Source: JBBRTJ01 sp038244535
GTDB taxonomy: Bacteria; Actinomycetota; Acidimicrobiia; Acidimicrobiales; Ilumatobacteraceae
NCBI GenBank assembly: GCA_038244535.1
Contig: JBBRTJ010000005.1
Location: forward strand, 1 to 64,000
Direction: 5' to 3'
Length of the DNA stretch: 64,000 nucleotides
The position numbers and the translations under genes are program-made. This document shows positions 50,021-58,871 of the stretch, piece after piece. Under the pieces are notes generated by a model. The model did not search any database. It was given only the letters and a program-made list of their open reading frames with translations, and had not been told where the DNA came from. Each line of letters starts with the position of its first letter. Positions within the stretch are counted from its first letter, which is position 1.

Positions 50021-50643
50021 TGGGCTACCTCAGGGGCTTCCTCGTCACCGCTGCCCAGATCGGCAAGCGCCAGAAGGTGACCGGCGAGTACTCAGGTGGT
50101 CGTGAGCGGGGACGCCACGACCAAAAGATGGTCAAGCCCGCTCGTCTCCACGGTCGCCACGTGCTGAACCGGTACGAGGACGGGATGGAGAAGTGCATCG
50201 GATGTGAGCTGTGCGCAGGCGTTTGCCCAGCTCGGTGCATCTATGTGCGGGGCGCCGACAACCCACCCGACGATCCTGTCTCGCCAGGCGAGCGGTTCGG
50301 CTTCGTGTACGAGATCAACTACCTCCGTTGCATCCACTGCGACCTCTGCGTCGAGGCCTGCCCCACCGAGGCCATCACCGAGACCAAGCTCTTCGAGTTC
50401 TCGTTCACGAACCGGCGCGACGCCATCTACACCAAGAACGAGCTGCTCGTCGACGACGCCGGCCAACCCCAGCACCTGCCGTGGGAGGACTGGCGAGATG
50501 GTGACGACAAGGACACGTCGGGGTGGATGCGGGCGACCGCATCGTCAGGGCTGGCCGCGCTCGAAGGGTCCGTCTCGTGGTCAGGAGAGCTCGGGTACGG
50601 CGTTCGATCAAGTGAGCTCGGCCAGAAAGACGACGCTTCATGA
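50020..50643 (+). CDS. nuoI: NADH-quinone oxidoreductase subunit I
   Basis: A 207-residue subunit with two [4Fe-4S] clusters N6a/N6b: C59, C62, C65, C69 (CIGCELCAGVCP) and C104, C107, C110, C114 (CIHCDLCVEACP). The start codon shares a base with the nuoH stop. The last 50 residues are a polar, actinobacterial-type tail. Confidence 0.95.
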   Translation: MGYLRGFLVTAAQIGKRQKVTGEYSGGRERGRHDQKMVKPARLHGRHVLNRYEDGMEKCIGCELCAGVCPARCIYVRGADNPPDDPVSPGERFGFVYEINYLRCIHCDLCVEACPTEAITETKLFEFSFTNRRDAIYTKNELLVDDAGQPQHLPWEDWRDGDDKDTSGWMRATASSGLAALEGSVSWSGELGYGVRSSELGQKDDAS

Positions 50644-51191
50644 CCGTCGAGACCGTCGTGTTCCTCATCGCGGCGACGATCGTTCTCGTCGGAGCGGTCG
50701 GGGTGATCGTGCGGGCTCATCCTGTGCACGCCGCGCTGAGCCTGGTCCTCACGCTGTTCGGGATCGCCGTGCTGTTCGTCGCTCAGAACGCCGACTTCCT
50801 CGCTGCGGTGCAGGTCATCGTCTATGCCGGCGCGATCGTCGTTCTGTTCTTGTTCGTGATCATGCTGCTCGGCGTCGACCAGGCCGAGAACCTGCGGATC
50901 GAGCCGTTCCGCCTCCAACGACCTGCGGCCCTCGTCACCGGCGTGGCGCTCTTCGCCCTGCTCCTCCTGGCCATCGTGCAGGGCGAGATCACCGGCCAGA
51001 AGTCGGCCGGTGGTCAGCTGAGCGGCGAGGAGGCGAACATCATGGTGCTCGCCCGGTCGCTCTTCTCTGACTACGTGTTCGCCTTCGAGGTGACCTCTGT
51101 GCTGCTGGTGATCGCCGTCGTGGGCACCGTGATCTTGGCGCGACGCCCACCTCGTGAAGTCGCCGACGAGACCGGCGCGGTGGAGCGATGA
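50640..51191 (+). CDS. nuoJ: NADH-quinone oxidoreductase subunit J
   Basis: A 183-residue five-helix membrane subunit. HPVHAALSLVLTLFGIAVLF and VQVIVYAGAIVVLFLFVIML, with the pi-bulge helix, are family features. ATGA overlaps on both sides. Confidence 0.94.
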   Translation: MTVETVVFLIAATIVLVGAVGVIVRAHPVHAALSLVLTLFGIAVLFVAQNADFLAAVQVIVYAGAIVVLFLFVIMLLGVDQAENLRIEPFRLQRPAALVTGVALFALLLLAIVQGEITGQKSAGGQLSGEEANIMVLARSLFSDYVFAFEVTSVLLVIAVVGTVILARRPPREVADETGAVER

Positions 51192-51520
51192 ACGTCCTGC
51201 CCGTGCTCGCCGAGCTGCGCGTCACCGCGTCCTGGTACCTCGTGCTCGGGGCGATGTTGTTCAGCATCGGCTCGGTCGGGCTCCTGGTGCGTCGCAACCC
51301 GCTGGTCATGTTCATGTGTGTCGAGCTCATGTTGAACGCCGTGAACCTGTCCTTCGTGACCCTTGCCCGTGCCCTTGACGACGTCGGAGGACAGACCGCG
51401 GTGTTCTTCGTGCTCGTGGTGGCGGCGGCCGAGGTGGTGGTCGGGCTTGGCATCGTTGTGGCCATCATGCGGCGCCGACCAGGGGCGAACGCCGACGATC
51501 TCTCGATGTTGAGGGGCTGA
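51188..51520 (+). CDS. nuoK: NADH-quinone oxidoreductase subunit K
   Basis: A 110-residue three-helix subunit related to MrpC. The conserved membrane glutamates lie in MFMCVELMLNAVNLSFV and in VVAAAEVVVGLGIVVA. The start overlaps the nuoJ stop. Confidence 0.94.
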   Translation: MNVLPVLAELRVTASWYLVLGAMLFSIGSVGLLVRRNPLVMFMCVELMLNAVNLSFVTLARALDDVGGQTAVFFVLVVAAAEVVVGLGIVVAIMRRRPGANADDLSMLRG

Positions 51521-51527
51521 GACCTCC

Positions 51528-53450
51528 GTGCTCACCGTCGCCTGGCTCGTTCCTGCCCTGCCGCTCGCCGGCTTCCTCCTGCTCGTCGTGTTCGGCCGCC
51601 GCCTCGGCGAGGCGGCAGCCGGTTGGTTGGCCACGGCCGCCTGCACCGGTGCCTTCGTCGTCGCCGTCGGCTGCTTGCTCGACCTGGCGTCGCGTCCGCA
51701 GGACCAGCGCAGCGACGTCACGACGCTGTTCACCTGGATCCCCGTTGGAAGCCTGAACGTCGAGCTCGGCTTCCTCGTCGATCCGCTGTCGATGACGATG
51801 ATGCTGTTCGTCACCGGCATCGGGGCGCTGATCCACCTGTACTCCATCGGGTACATGCATGGTGATCCCAAGTTCTCGAAGTTCTTCCTGTACCTGAACC
51901 TGTTCGTGTTCTCGATGCTGATGCTGGTGATGGGCGACAACTTGGTCGTCACGTTCCTCGGCTGGGAGGGCGTCGGCGCCTGCTCGTACTTCCTCATCTC
52001 GTTCTGGCAGACCCGAGAGGCTGCGGCGTCGGCGGCCAAGAAGGCCTTCGTCACCAACCGCATCGGTGACTGGGGCTTCATGCTGGCGATGTTCCTGACC
52101 TTTCAGGCCGTCGGCTCGCTGAACTACGCCGACCTGAACGGAGCGGCGGCCGGTCTTGCCGGCAGCACCGCGACCGCCATCGCGGTGCTGCTGTTCGTCG
52201 GAGCCATGGGCAAGTCCGCCCAGCTTCCGTTGTCGGTGTGGTTGCCCGACGCCATGGCCGGTCCCACTCCCGTGTCGGCGCTCATCCACGCCGCCACCAT
52301 GGTCACCGCTGGCGTGTACCTGCTGTGCCGCGTCAGCCCCTTGCTCCACGAGGTCCCCAACGTCGGCACCGCCATCGCCGTGGTGGGCATCGTCACGGCG
52401 CTCTGGGCGGCCACCGTCGCCATCGCCCAGAACGACATCAAGAAGGTGCTCGCCTACTCGACGGTGAGCCAGCTCGGCTTCATGTTCATCGCCGTCGGCA
52501 GTGGCGCCTACGTGGCGGCCGTCTTCCACATGGTCACGCATGCGTTCTTCAAGGCGCTGCTGTTCCTCGGGTCGGGCTCGGTCATCCACGGGGTGCATGA
52601 CGAGCAGGACATGCGACGCATGGGTGCACTTCGCAAGCTCATGCCGATCACCTACATCACGTTCATGATCGGCTTCCTCGCCATCGCCGGCATCCCCCCG
52701 TTCGCGGGCTTCTGGTCGAAGGACGAGATCCTCGCCGCTGCGTTTCAGAAGAGCACGCCCCTTTGGGTCGCCACTTTCGTGGCCGCTGGGCTCACCGCGT
52801 TCTACATGACGCGCCAAGTCATCATGGTCTTCTTCGGCGAGGCGCGCTGGAAGCACGAACCGGCGCCGACGCTCTCGGCGGCCGGCCACGACGATCCCGA
52901 GCAGGGCCACGTCGTCACGCCGCACGAGTCGAGCTGGCTCATGACCTTGCCGCTGGTGGTGCTCGCGGTCCTGGCCACCTTCGGCGGTCTCTTCAACCTC
53001 CCGTTCTGGGACGGGACTCGTCGGCTCGAGCACTGGCTCGATCCCGTCCTCGGCGAGGCGGAGGTGCCGTTGACGCTGAGCACATCCACCCTGATCGTGT
53101 TGGCGCTGAGCGCGGTGGCGATCAGCCTGGTCGGGATCGGGACGGGCTACCTGGTCTACGAGCGTCGTCGCGTCCGGGCCTTCGAGCCGGCGGTCTTTGC
53201 CGACGGCTGGTACCTCGACCGCTCGATCGGCCGCTTCGCCGGCGGCCCCGGGATGGCCGCGTTCGAGGGCGTCGCCTGGTTCGACAGTCACGTCGTCGAT
53301 GGTGCGGTCAACGGTGTTGCCGGTGGGGTGCGCTGGTCGGCCGAGCGGCTCCGCCGGACCCAGACCGGGTTCGTGCGCAACTACGCGCTCGGCATCGCTG
53401 TCGGTGCGGTCTTGCTCCTCGTGTGGTTCGCCACGAGAGGTGGCTTCTAG
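51528..53450 (+). CDS. nuoL: NADH-quinone oxidoreductase subunit L
   Basis: A 640-residue antiporter-like proton-pumping subunit. WEGVGACSYFLISFW, LPDAMAGPTPVSALIHAATM and HAFFKALLFLGSGSVIHG are standard, followed by the long lateral helix and a C-terminal helix. GTG 51528 lies 7 bp after nuoK. A second, partial NuoL copy is encoded at the window end. Confidence 0.95.
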   Translation: MLTVAWLVPALPLAGFLLLVVFGRRLGEAAAGWLATAACTGAFVVAVGCLLDLASRPQDQRSDVTTLFTWIPVGSLNVELGFLVDPLSMTMMLFVTGIGALIHLYSIGYMHGDPKFSKFFLYLNLFVFSMLMLVMGDNLVVTFLGWEGVGACSYFLISFWQTREAAASAAKKAFVTNRIGDWGFMLAMFLTFQAVGSLNYADLNGAAAGLAGSTATAIAVLLFVGAMGKSAQLPLSVWLPDAMAGPTPVSALIHAATMVTAGVYLLCRVSPLLHEVPNVGTAIAVVGIVTALWAATVAIAQNDIKKVLAYSTVSQLGFMFIAVGSGAYVAAVFHMVTHAFFKALLFLGSGSVIHGVHDEQDMRRMGALRKLMPITYITFMIGFLAIAGIPPFAGFWSKDEILAAAFQKSTPLWVATFVAAGLTAFYMTRQVIMVFFGEARWKHEPAPTLSAAGHDDPEQGHVVTPHESSWLMTLPLVVLAVLATFGGLFNLPFWDGTRRLEHWLDPVLGEAEVPLTLSTSTLIVLALSAVAISLVGIGTGYLVYERRRVRAFEPAVFADGWYLDRSIGRFAGGPGMAAFEGVAWFDSHVVDGAVNGVAGGVRWSAERLRRTQTGFVRNYALGIAVGAVLLLVWFATRGGF

Positions 53451-53453
53451 CCC

Positions 53454-54986
53454 ATGGCCGGCTCCACCTTTCCCATCCTCTCCGCGCTCATCGTCACTCC
53501 CGGCGTCGGTGCCGTCGTCGTCGCCCTGCTCCCGAAGCAGCGACCCCAGCTCGTCAAGCCGGTAGCCCTGCTGGTCACCCTGGCCACGGCCGCCTTGACG
53601 GTGTATCTGCTGGTCGACTTCAAGACCGGGGCGGCGGGGTTCCAAGACGTCACCAAGCACAGCTGGATCGGTTCGCTCGGGATCTCGTGGCACCTCGGTG
53701 TCGACGGCATCTCATTGTTCCTCGTGGTGCTCACCGGCATCTTGTTCCCGATAGCGCTGCTCGCAGCCGATCCCCCTCACGACGCCAAGAGCTACACGGC
53801 ATGGATCTTGCTGCTCGAGGCCGGCGTGCTCGGGTCGTTCCTGTCGCTCGACCTCTTCCTGTTCTTCGTCTTCTTCGAGATCGTCCTGGTGCCGATGTAC
53901 TTCCTCATCGGGGGCTGGGGGTACGACAACCGCGTCTACGCGTCGCTCAAGTTCTTCTTGTTCACCATGGCCGGTTCGGCCGTCATGCTCGTGGGCATCT
54001 TCACCACCGTGGCGTTGCACGCCAACGAGACGGGCACCGTCACCTTCGACGTCGTCGAGATCGCGACGAGCCAGTCGATCAGCCAGAACGCGGCACGGTG
54101 GCTGTTCCTCGCCTTCGCCTTGGCCTTCGCGGTGAAGGTGCCCTTGATCCCGCTCCACACCTGGCTGCCGGACGCCCACACCCAGGCACCGACGGCCGGT
54201 TCGGTGCTCCTCGCGGGCGTGCTGCTCAAGCTCGGCTCCTACGGCTTCCTGCGCTTCGGCCTCTACCTGTTCCCTGAGGCGTCGCACTACTTCGCGCCGC
54301 TCTTCCTGACGCTCGGGACCATCGGCATCATCTATGGAGCCATCTGCGCGTGCATGCAGCGCGACCTCAAGCGGCTCGTGGCCTACTCCTCGGTCGCCCA
54401 CATGGGCTTCATCGTCCTTGGCACCTTCGCGTTCACCATGCAGTCCGTGACCGGTGGCGTGCTCCAGATGGTCAACCATGGGGTCTCGACGGGAGCGCTG
54501 TTCATCCTGGTCGGCTTCATCAGCGAGCGCCGTCACACTCGCGAGATCTCGGCCCTCAAGGGCCTTCAGGCAGTGGCGCCGATCTTTGCCGCCGTCTTCA
54601 TCGTGGTCGCGTTCTCCTCGATCGGGCTCCCAGGGCTCAACGGGTTCGTGGGCGAGTTCCTCGTGCTCATCGGGTCGTTCCTCACCGCGCGGTGGTGGAC
54701 GGTCGTGGCCGCTGGCGGCGTGATCTTGGCCGCGCTCTACCTGCTGTGGGCCGTGCAGCGGGTCTTCATGGGCGAACCGGACGAAGCCAACCGCTCGTTC
54801 AAGGAGCTCACGCTTCGTGAGGGCCTGGTCATGGCGCCGCTCCTGGCGCTCATCGTGTTCTGCGGCGTGTACCCGAAGCCCCTCATCGATCGCATCGAGC
54901 CGTCGGTGAAGGAGCTCGTCACCCATGTCGAGAAGTACGCCGGCTTCGAGCTGCCGGTGACGCCGACGCCAGGGGCGAAGGGGTGA
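53454..54986 (+). CDS. nuoM: NADH-quinone oxidoreductase subunit M
   Basis: A 510-residue antiporter-like subunit. GVDGISLFLVVLTG, FFEIVLVPMYFLIG with the key Glu, LPDAHTQAPTAGSVLLAG and AYSSVAHMGFIVLG identify it. It starts 3 bp after the nuoL stop and overlaps nuoN by 4 bp. Confidence 0.95.
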   Translation: MAGSTFPILSALIVTPGVGAVVVALLPKQRPQLVKPVALLVTLATAALTVYLLVDFKTGAAGFQDVTKHSWIGSLGISWHLGVDGISLFLVVLTGILFPIALLAADPPHDAKSYTAWILLLEAGVLGSFLSLDLFLFFVFFEIVLVPMYFLIGGWGYDNRVYASLKFFLFTMAGSAVMLVGIFTTVALHANETGTVTFDVVEIATSQSISQNAARWLFLAFALAFAVKVPLIPLHTWLPDAHTQAPTAGSVLLAGVLLKLGSYGFLRFGLYLFPEASHYFAPLFLTLGTIGIIYGAICACMQRDLKRLVAYSSVAHMGFIVLGTFAFTMQSVTGGVLQMVNHGVSTGALFILVGFISERRHTREISALKGLQAVAPIFAAVFIVVAFSSIGLPGLNGFVGEFLVLIGSFLTARWWTVVAAGGVILAALYLLWAVQRVFMGEPDEANRSFKELTLREGLVMAPLLALIVFCGVYPKPLIDRIEPSVKELVTHVEKYAGFELPVTPTPGAKG

Positions 54987-56488
54987 GCCCGGCCGTGCTT
55001 GCTGCTACGACTTTCGAGGGTCCTGCGGTCCAGTGGTTCGCACTGCTGCCACTGCTCATCTTGGTGGGTGGCGGACTCGTGCTCATGGTCGTCGCCGCGC
55101 TCGTCCCACGCGGGTGGCCCAAGGGTGGCTACGCCGTCGTCACCGCCACCCTTGCGGGAGCGGCCATGGTGATGTCCGTCTTCAACTGGCGCGACGTCCA
55201 GGATCACGGCGCGCAGTCGTTGGTCGGTGGGGCGATCGCCCTCGACGGCTTCTCGGTCTTCATCACGGTGGTGATCTGCGCGGCCGTGATCATGACGGCG
55301 CTGATCGCCGATGACTTCTTGCGCCGCGAGGGACAGGACGGGTGCGAGCTCTACGCGCTGATGCTCATGGCCGCCGCCGGCGGCATCGTCATGGGATCGG
55401 CCAACGACCTGATCGTGCTCTTCCTCGGCCTCGAGACGCTGTCCATCGCTCTCTACGTGATGGCGGCAAGCAACCCAAAGCGCCTGCAGTCCCAAGAGTC
55501 GGCGATCAAGTACTTCATCCTCGGGGGCTTCTCGTCGGCGTTCTTCCTGTATGGCGTGGCGCTGGTGTACGGCGCCACGGGCTCGACCAGCCTGCCCAAG
55601 ATCATGGACTTCCTGGCCACGACGAACCTCTTGAACGAGAGGCTGCTGCTGGCCGGGATGGCGCTGTTGATGGTGGGGTTCGGCTTCAAGGTGGCCGCCG
55701 CTCCGTTCCACATCTGGGTGCCTGACGTCTACCAGGGCGCGCCGACGCCGGTGACCAGCTTCATGGCATCGGTCGGCAAGGTCGCCGCCTTCGCCGCGCT
55801 CTTGCGGGTCTTTGTGGTCGCGCTCGGCCAGTACGAGTCCGACTGGCGTCCGCTCCTGTGGGTGCTGGCGGTGCTGACGCTGCTCGTGGGCTCGGTGCTC
55901 GCCGTCGTCCAGACCGACGTCAAGCGCATGCTGGCGTACTCGTCGATCAGCCATGCCGGGTTCATCCTCGTCGGCGTTCAGGCCGCCAACGCCAAGGGTG
56001 TGGCTGGTTCGCTCTTCTACCTCCTCACCTACGCCTTCCTCGTTGCCGGGACCTTCGCGGTGGTCACCGTCGTCGTCGGGCCTGGCGACTCACAGACTGG
56101 TCTCGACGCCTTCCGTGGGCTTGCCCGACGGCGCCCGTCGCTTGCTCTTGCGCTCACCGTGCTCCTGCTGGCCCAGGCCGGCGTGCCCCTGACCGCAGGG
56201 TTCGACGCCAAGTTCGAGGTGATCGTGGCCGCGGTCGATGCCAAGTCGTACGTCCTCGCCGTGATCGCCATGCTCTGCTCGGTCATCGCGGCCTTCGTCT
56301 ACCTCCGCATCACGGTCTCGATGTACTCGACCGATGGCGAGGTCCCGGCCAAGCGCTTGCGGGTGCCCATCGGCGCGGCCACGGCGGTGACCATTGCGGT
56401 CACCTTCACGCTGGTCGTCGGGTTCTTCCCGAGCAACCTCATCGACCTGGCCCGAGACGCCGTCCCCGTCATCGTCTCCGGGAGCTGA
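54983..56488 (+). CDS. nuoN: NADH-quinone oxidoreductase subunit N
   Basis: A 501-residue antiporter-like subunit ending the first complex I operon. LFLGLETLSIALYVM, FHIWVPDVYQGAPTPVTSFM and MLAYSSISHAGFILVG are typical. GTG 54983 overlaps nuoM. Its 3' end overlaps by 20 bp the 3' end of a convergent amidotransferase gene. Confidence 0.95.
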   Translation: MSPAVLAATTFEGPAVQWFALLPLLILVGGGLVLMVVAALVPRGWPKGGYAVVTATLAGAAMVMSVFNWRDVQDHGAQSLVGGAIALDGFSVFITVVICAAVIMTALIADDFLRREGQDGCELYALMLMAAAGGIVMGSANDLIVLFLGLETLSIALYVMAASNPKRLQSQESAIKYFILGGFSSAFFLYGVALVYGATGSTSLPKIMDFLATTNLLNERLLLAGMALLMVGFGFKVAAAPFHIWVPDVYQGAPTPVTSFMASVGKVAAFAALLRVFVVALGQYESDWRPLLWVLAVLTLLVGSVLAVVQTDVKRMLAYSSISHAGFILVGVQAANAKGVAGSLFYLLTYAFLVAGTFAVVTVVVGPGDSQTGLDAFRGLARRRPSLALALTVLLLAQAGVPLTAGFDAKFEVIVAAVDAKSYVLAVIAMLCSVIAAFVYLRITVSMYSTDGEVPAKRLRVPIGAATAVTIAVTFTLVVGFFPSNLIDLARDAVPVIVSGS

Positions 56489-57212
56489 CCGCAGTGGCCT
56501 CGGCCACGAAGGCGTCGAACAGGCCTTGCTGCTGAGCGTCGCTCGCCGCGGTGTCCTCCGGGTGCCACTGGACTCCGACGACCCAGCTGTCCGAACCCTC
56601 GAGCTCGACCCCCTCCACCACACCGTCATCGGCGCGAGCCACGACGCGCAGCCCGGCGCCGAGCTGGGCCAGCGCCTGGTGATGGAACGAGGAGCACACC
56701 GGTCGCGTCGGTCCCAGGGCGCCGGCGAGGAGTGATCCTGCGGCGACCGCGGTCTCGTGGAGCTGCCCGCCATGGGCGACGCTGTCGGCTCGCCAGCGCT
56801 CGTCACCGGGCTGTGGGAGGTGCTGGTGCAGGGTGCCGCCGAGCGCGACGTTGAGCACCTGCACGCCGCGGCAGATGGCCAAGAGCGGGAGACCGAGCTC
56901 GAGCGCGACTGCGGTCGCAGCCAACTCGGCATCGTCGACGACCGGATCGACTCCAGAGACCTGCTCGACCGCGATGTCGCCGTAGCGGTCAGGGTCGAGG
57001 TCGCCACCCCCGGCGAGCACCAGGCCGTCGAGCCGACCAAGGATCTGAGGGAGTGCAGTGGAGAGATCGTCGGGAGCCAGCACCGCACCGATGGCACCGG
57101 AGCGCCGCAACGCATCGAGGTAGCGGCGTCCTATGGCGACCGCCTCGGTGCGCACGCCCTGGGCCTTGGCAGAGCGGCGTCCGACAACGGCGATGAGGGG
57201 AAGGGTCGACAC
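56469..57212 (-). CDS. Class I glutamine amidotransferase-like peptidase C26 (PuuD-like)
   Basis: A 247-residue protein of the gamma-glutamyl hydrolase/PuuD type. The triad is C114 (LAICRGVQVLN), H217 and E219 (QWHPED), with LVLAGGGDLDP as the oxyanion region. PuuD hydrolyses gamma-glutamyl-GABA; the substrate here is not certain. It is the only minus-strand gene between two complex I operons, converging into nuoN by 20 bp and divergent from nuoA2, with no evident link to respiration. Confidence 0.88.
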   Translation of the reverse strand: MSTLPLIAVVGRRSAKAQGVRTEAVAIGRRYLDALRRSGAIGAVLAPDDLSTALPQILGRLDGLVLAGGGDLDPDRYGDIAVEQVSGVDPVVDDAELAATAVALELGLPLLAICRGVQVLNVALGGTLHQHLPQPGDERWRADSVAHGGQLHETAVAAGSLLAGALGPTRPVCSSFHHQALAQLGAGLRVVARADDGVVEGVELEGSDSWVVGVQWHPEDTAASDAQQQGLFDAFVAEATAVSSRRR

Positions 57213-57244
57213 GGCCTGCAGCGTAGGGCGGGGCGGCCGAGGGT

Positions 57245-57275
57245 TTCAGAGGGGTTCTGACACTGCGTATAGAGT
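57245..57275 (+). promoter_or_regulatory. Promoter of the second complex I operon
   Basis: TTCAGA (57245-57250), a 17-nt spacer and TATAGA (57268-57273; TAGAGT at 57270-57275 also fits) precede ATG 57286. The resulting leader would be at most a few nucleotides; no Shine-Dalgarno is seen. Confidence 0.5.
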
Positions 57276-57285
57276 CGAAGTCCGT

Positions 57286-57660
57286 ATGTCGGACTACTCC
57301 GCGCTGCTCCGCAGCTACCTCACCGTGGCCATCTTCGGAGCGGTGGCGGTGCTCTTGGTGGCGGCGCTCCTCGGGCTCTCCGGGCTGCTTCGTCCCAACC
57401 ACCCCAACCCGCAGAAGTCGATCGCGTACGAGAGCGGCGTCGATCCTGTCGGCGATGGATGGTCGCAGAGCCAGATCCGGTACTACGTCTTTGCCTTGCT
57501 GTTCGTCATCTTCGACGTCGAGGCCGTGTTCATCTTCCCGTGGGCAACCAGGCTCGAGGCCTACGGCCTCTTCGGCCTCGTGGAGATGGCAGTGTTCATC
57601 CTCGTGCTCGTGCTCGGGCTCGTGTACGCATGGCGCAAGGGAGTGCTGCGGTGGGTCTGA
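57286..57660 (+). CDS. nuoA2: NADH-quinone oxidoreductase subunit A, second copy
   Basis: A 124-residue three-helix subunit with YESGVDPVGDGWSQSQIRYY and FVIFDVEAVFIFPWA. The Cys of the usual YECG segment is Ser here, unlike the first copy. It heads the second operon, very close to a TATAGA promoter, and its stop overlaps a 12-codon mini-frame leading to nuoB2. Confidence 0.93.
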   Translation: MSDYSALLRSYLTVAIFGAVAVLLVAALLGLSGLLRPNHPNPQKSIAYESGVDPVGDGWSQSQIRYYVFALLFVIFDVEAVFIFPWATRLEAYGLFGLVEMAVFILVLVLGLVYAWRKGVLRWV

Positions 57661-57698
57661 TGCTGGCAACCTGCTCCTTCGTTCAGGTGGCCGGCTGA
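57660..57698 (+). CDS. 12-codon mini-frame bridging nuoA2 and nuoB2
   Basis: An ATG overlapping the nuoA2 stop (TGATG) opens 12 codons (MLATCSFVQVAG) ending in TGA that again overlaps the nuoB2 ATG (TGATG). No product is recognised; it may act only to keep ribosomes coupled across the 37-bp gap. It could be coincidence. Confidence 0.3.
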   Translation: MLATCSFVQVAG

Positions 57699-58234
57699 TG
57701 GGCCTGGTCGAGAAGGGCCGGATCCCCAAGTCCCTCACGACGCTGCTGAACATGAGCCGCAAGTACTCCCTCTGGGTGTACCAGTGGGGGCTCGCGTGCT
57801 GCGCGATCGAGATGGGGGCAGCCTTCGGCTCGCCCCGTTACGACGTGATGCGCCTCGGCGTGATCCCGTTCCCGGCCAGCCCACGTCAGGCCGATCTGGT
57901 GTGCATCTCCGGCACGGTCACCGACAAGATGGCGCCTGCCATCAAGCGCCTCTACGAGCAGATGCCCGATCCGAAGTACGTCATCTCGATGGGCTCCTGC
58001 GCCAACTGCGGTGGGCCCTACTGGGACAGCTACTCGGTCACCAAGGGCGTCGACCAGCTCATCCCGGTCGATGTGTACGTCCCGGGTTGTCCCCCTCGAC
58101 CCGAGGCGCTCCTCGAGGGCATCGTGCTGCTCCAGGAGCGGATCCGCAACGAAGACATGGCCGCCCGTTGGCGGGGCGAGGCCGACGAGCTGCATGAGGT
58201 GAAGCGGGGTGAGCCTCTTGTCGTCGACGCCTGA
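57698..58234 (+). CDS. nuoB2: NADH-quinone oxidoreductase subunit B, second copy
   Basis: A 178-residue N2-cluster subunit: C34-C35 (GLACCAIEMG), C101 (MGSCANCGGPY) and C131 (VPGCPPRPE). It is clearly different from the copy at 41953, notably in having CxxC at 101-104. It overlaps nuoC2 by 26 bp. Confidence 0.94.
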   Translation: MGLVEKGRIPKSLTTLLNMSRKYSLWVYQWGLACCAIEMGAAFGSPRYDVMRLGVIPFPASPRQADLVCISGTVTDKMAPAIKRLYEQMPDPKYVISMGSCANCGGPYWDSYSVTKGVDQLIPVDVYVPGCPPRPEALLEGIVLLQERIRNEDMAARWRGEADELHEVKRGEPLVVDA

Positions 58235-58871
58235 CAGCGAGACGGGGCCCGTCGCCGACGATCGTCGCGTGGGTCTCCTCGCCGAGATCACCGCCGGTTT
58301 GGGCGATGCCGTCGCAGCCACCCACCTGATCCCGGGCAAGGACCTGTGGGTGCGGGTGAACACCGCCGATTGGCTCACCGCGGGCCGCTTCGCCCGCGAT
58401 GCGCTCGGCTGCGCCTACTTCTGCTTCCTGTCGGCCATCGACTGGCTCCCCTCGCCGTTCGGCAAGGGTGAGGACGATCCGACCGAGCCACCGCCCGAGC
58501 GGTCCACCGCCATCGAGCAGGGGTTCACGGGCGGGGCGACTCGCTTCCAGCTCATCGCCCGCACGGTGTCGCTCCAGCGTCACGTCGGCATCACGTGGAA
58601 GGTCGATGTGCCCGACGACCTGGTCGAGGTCGAGTCGTGGGTCAAGGTCTACGCCGGCGCCGACTGGCACGAGCGCGAGTGCTGGGAGATGTTCGGCATC
58701 TCGTTCGCCGGTCATCCCGGCTTGCGCAAGCTCTACCTGCCCGGGGGCTTCGAGGGTCACCCGATGCGCAAGGACTTCCCGCTGCTGGCGCGGCTGGTGA
58801 AGCCCTGGCCCGGCATCGTCGATGTCGAACCGCTTCCCGTCGGTGCCGATGACGGAGGTGAGGCCGAATGA
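58209..58871 (+). CDS. nuoC2: NADH-quinone oxidoreductase subunit C, second copy
   Basis: A 220-residue 30-kDa-type subunit with ERECWEMFGISFAGHPGLRK and GHPMRKDFPL near the end. A loop of about 30 residues (LPSPFGKGEDDPTEPPPERS) interrupts the core and is absent from the first copy. GTG 58209 lies inside nuoB2; a downstream start would cut conserved sequence only slightly, so the exact start is uncertain. Confidence 0.9.
   Translation: MSLLSSTPDSETGPVADDRRVGLLAEITAGLGDAVAATHLIPGKDLWVRVNTADWLTAGRFARDALGCAYFCFLSAIDWLPSPFGKGEDDPTEPPPERSTAIEQGFTGGATRFQLIARTVSLQRHVGITWKVDVPDDLVEVESWVKVYAGADWHERECWEMFGISFAGHPGLRKLYLPGGFEGHPMRKDFPLLARLVKPWPGIVDVEPLPVGADDGGEAE

Noticed and set aside
56469..57212. 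Amidotransferase as a complex I-related gene because it lies between nuo operons
   Set aside because: It is on the opposite strand, its family acts on gamma-glutamyl compounds, and nothing in its sequence relates to respiration; position alone is weak evidence.
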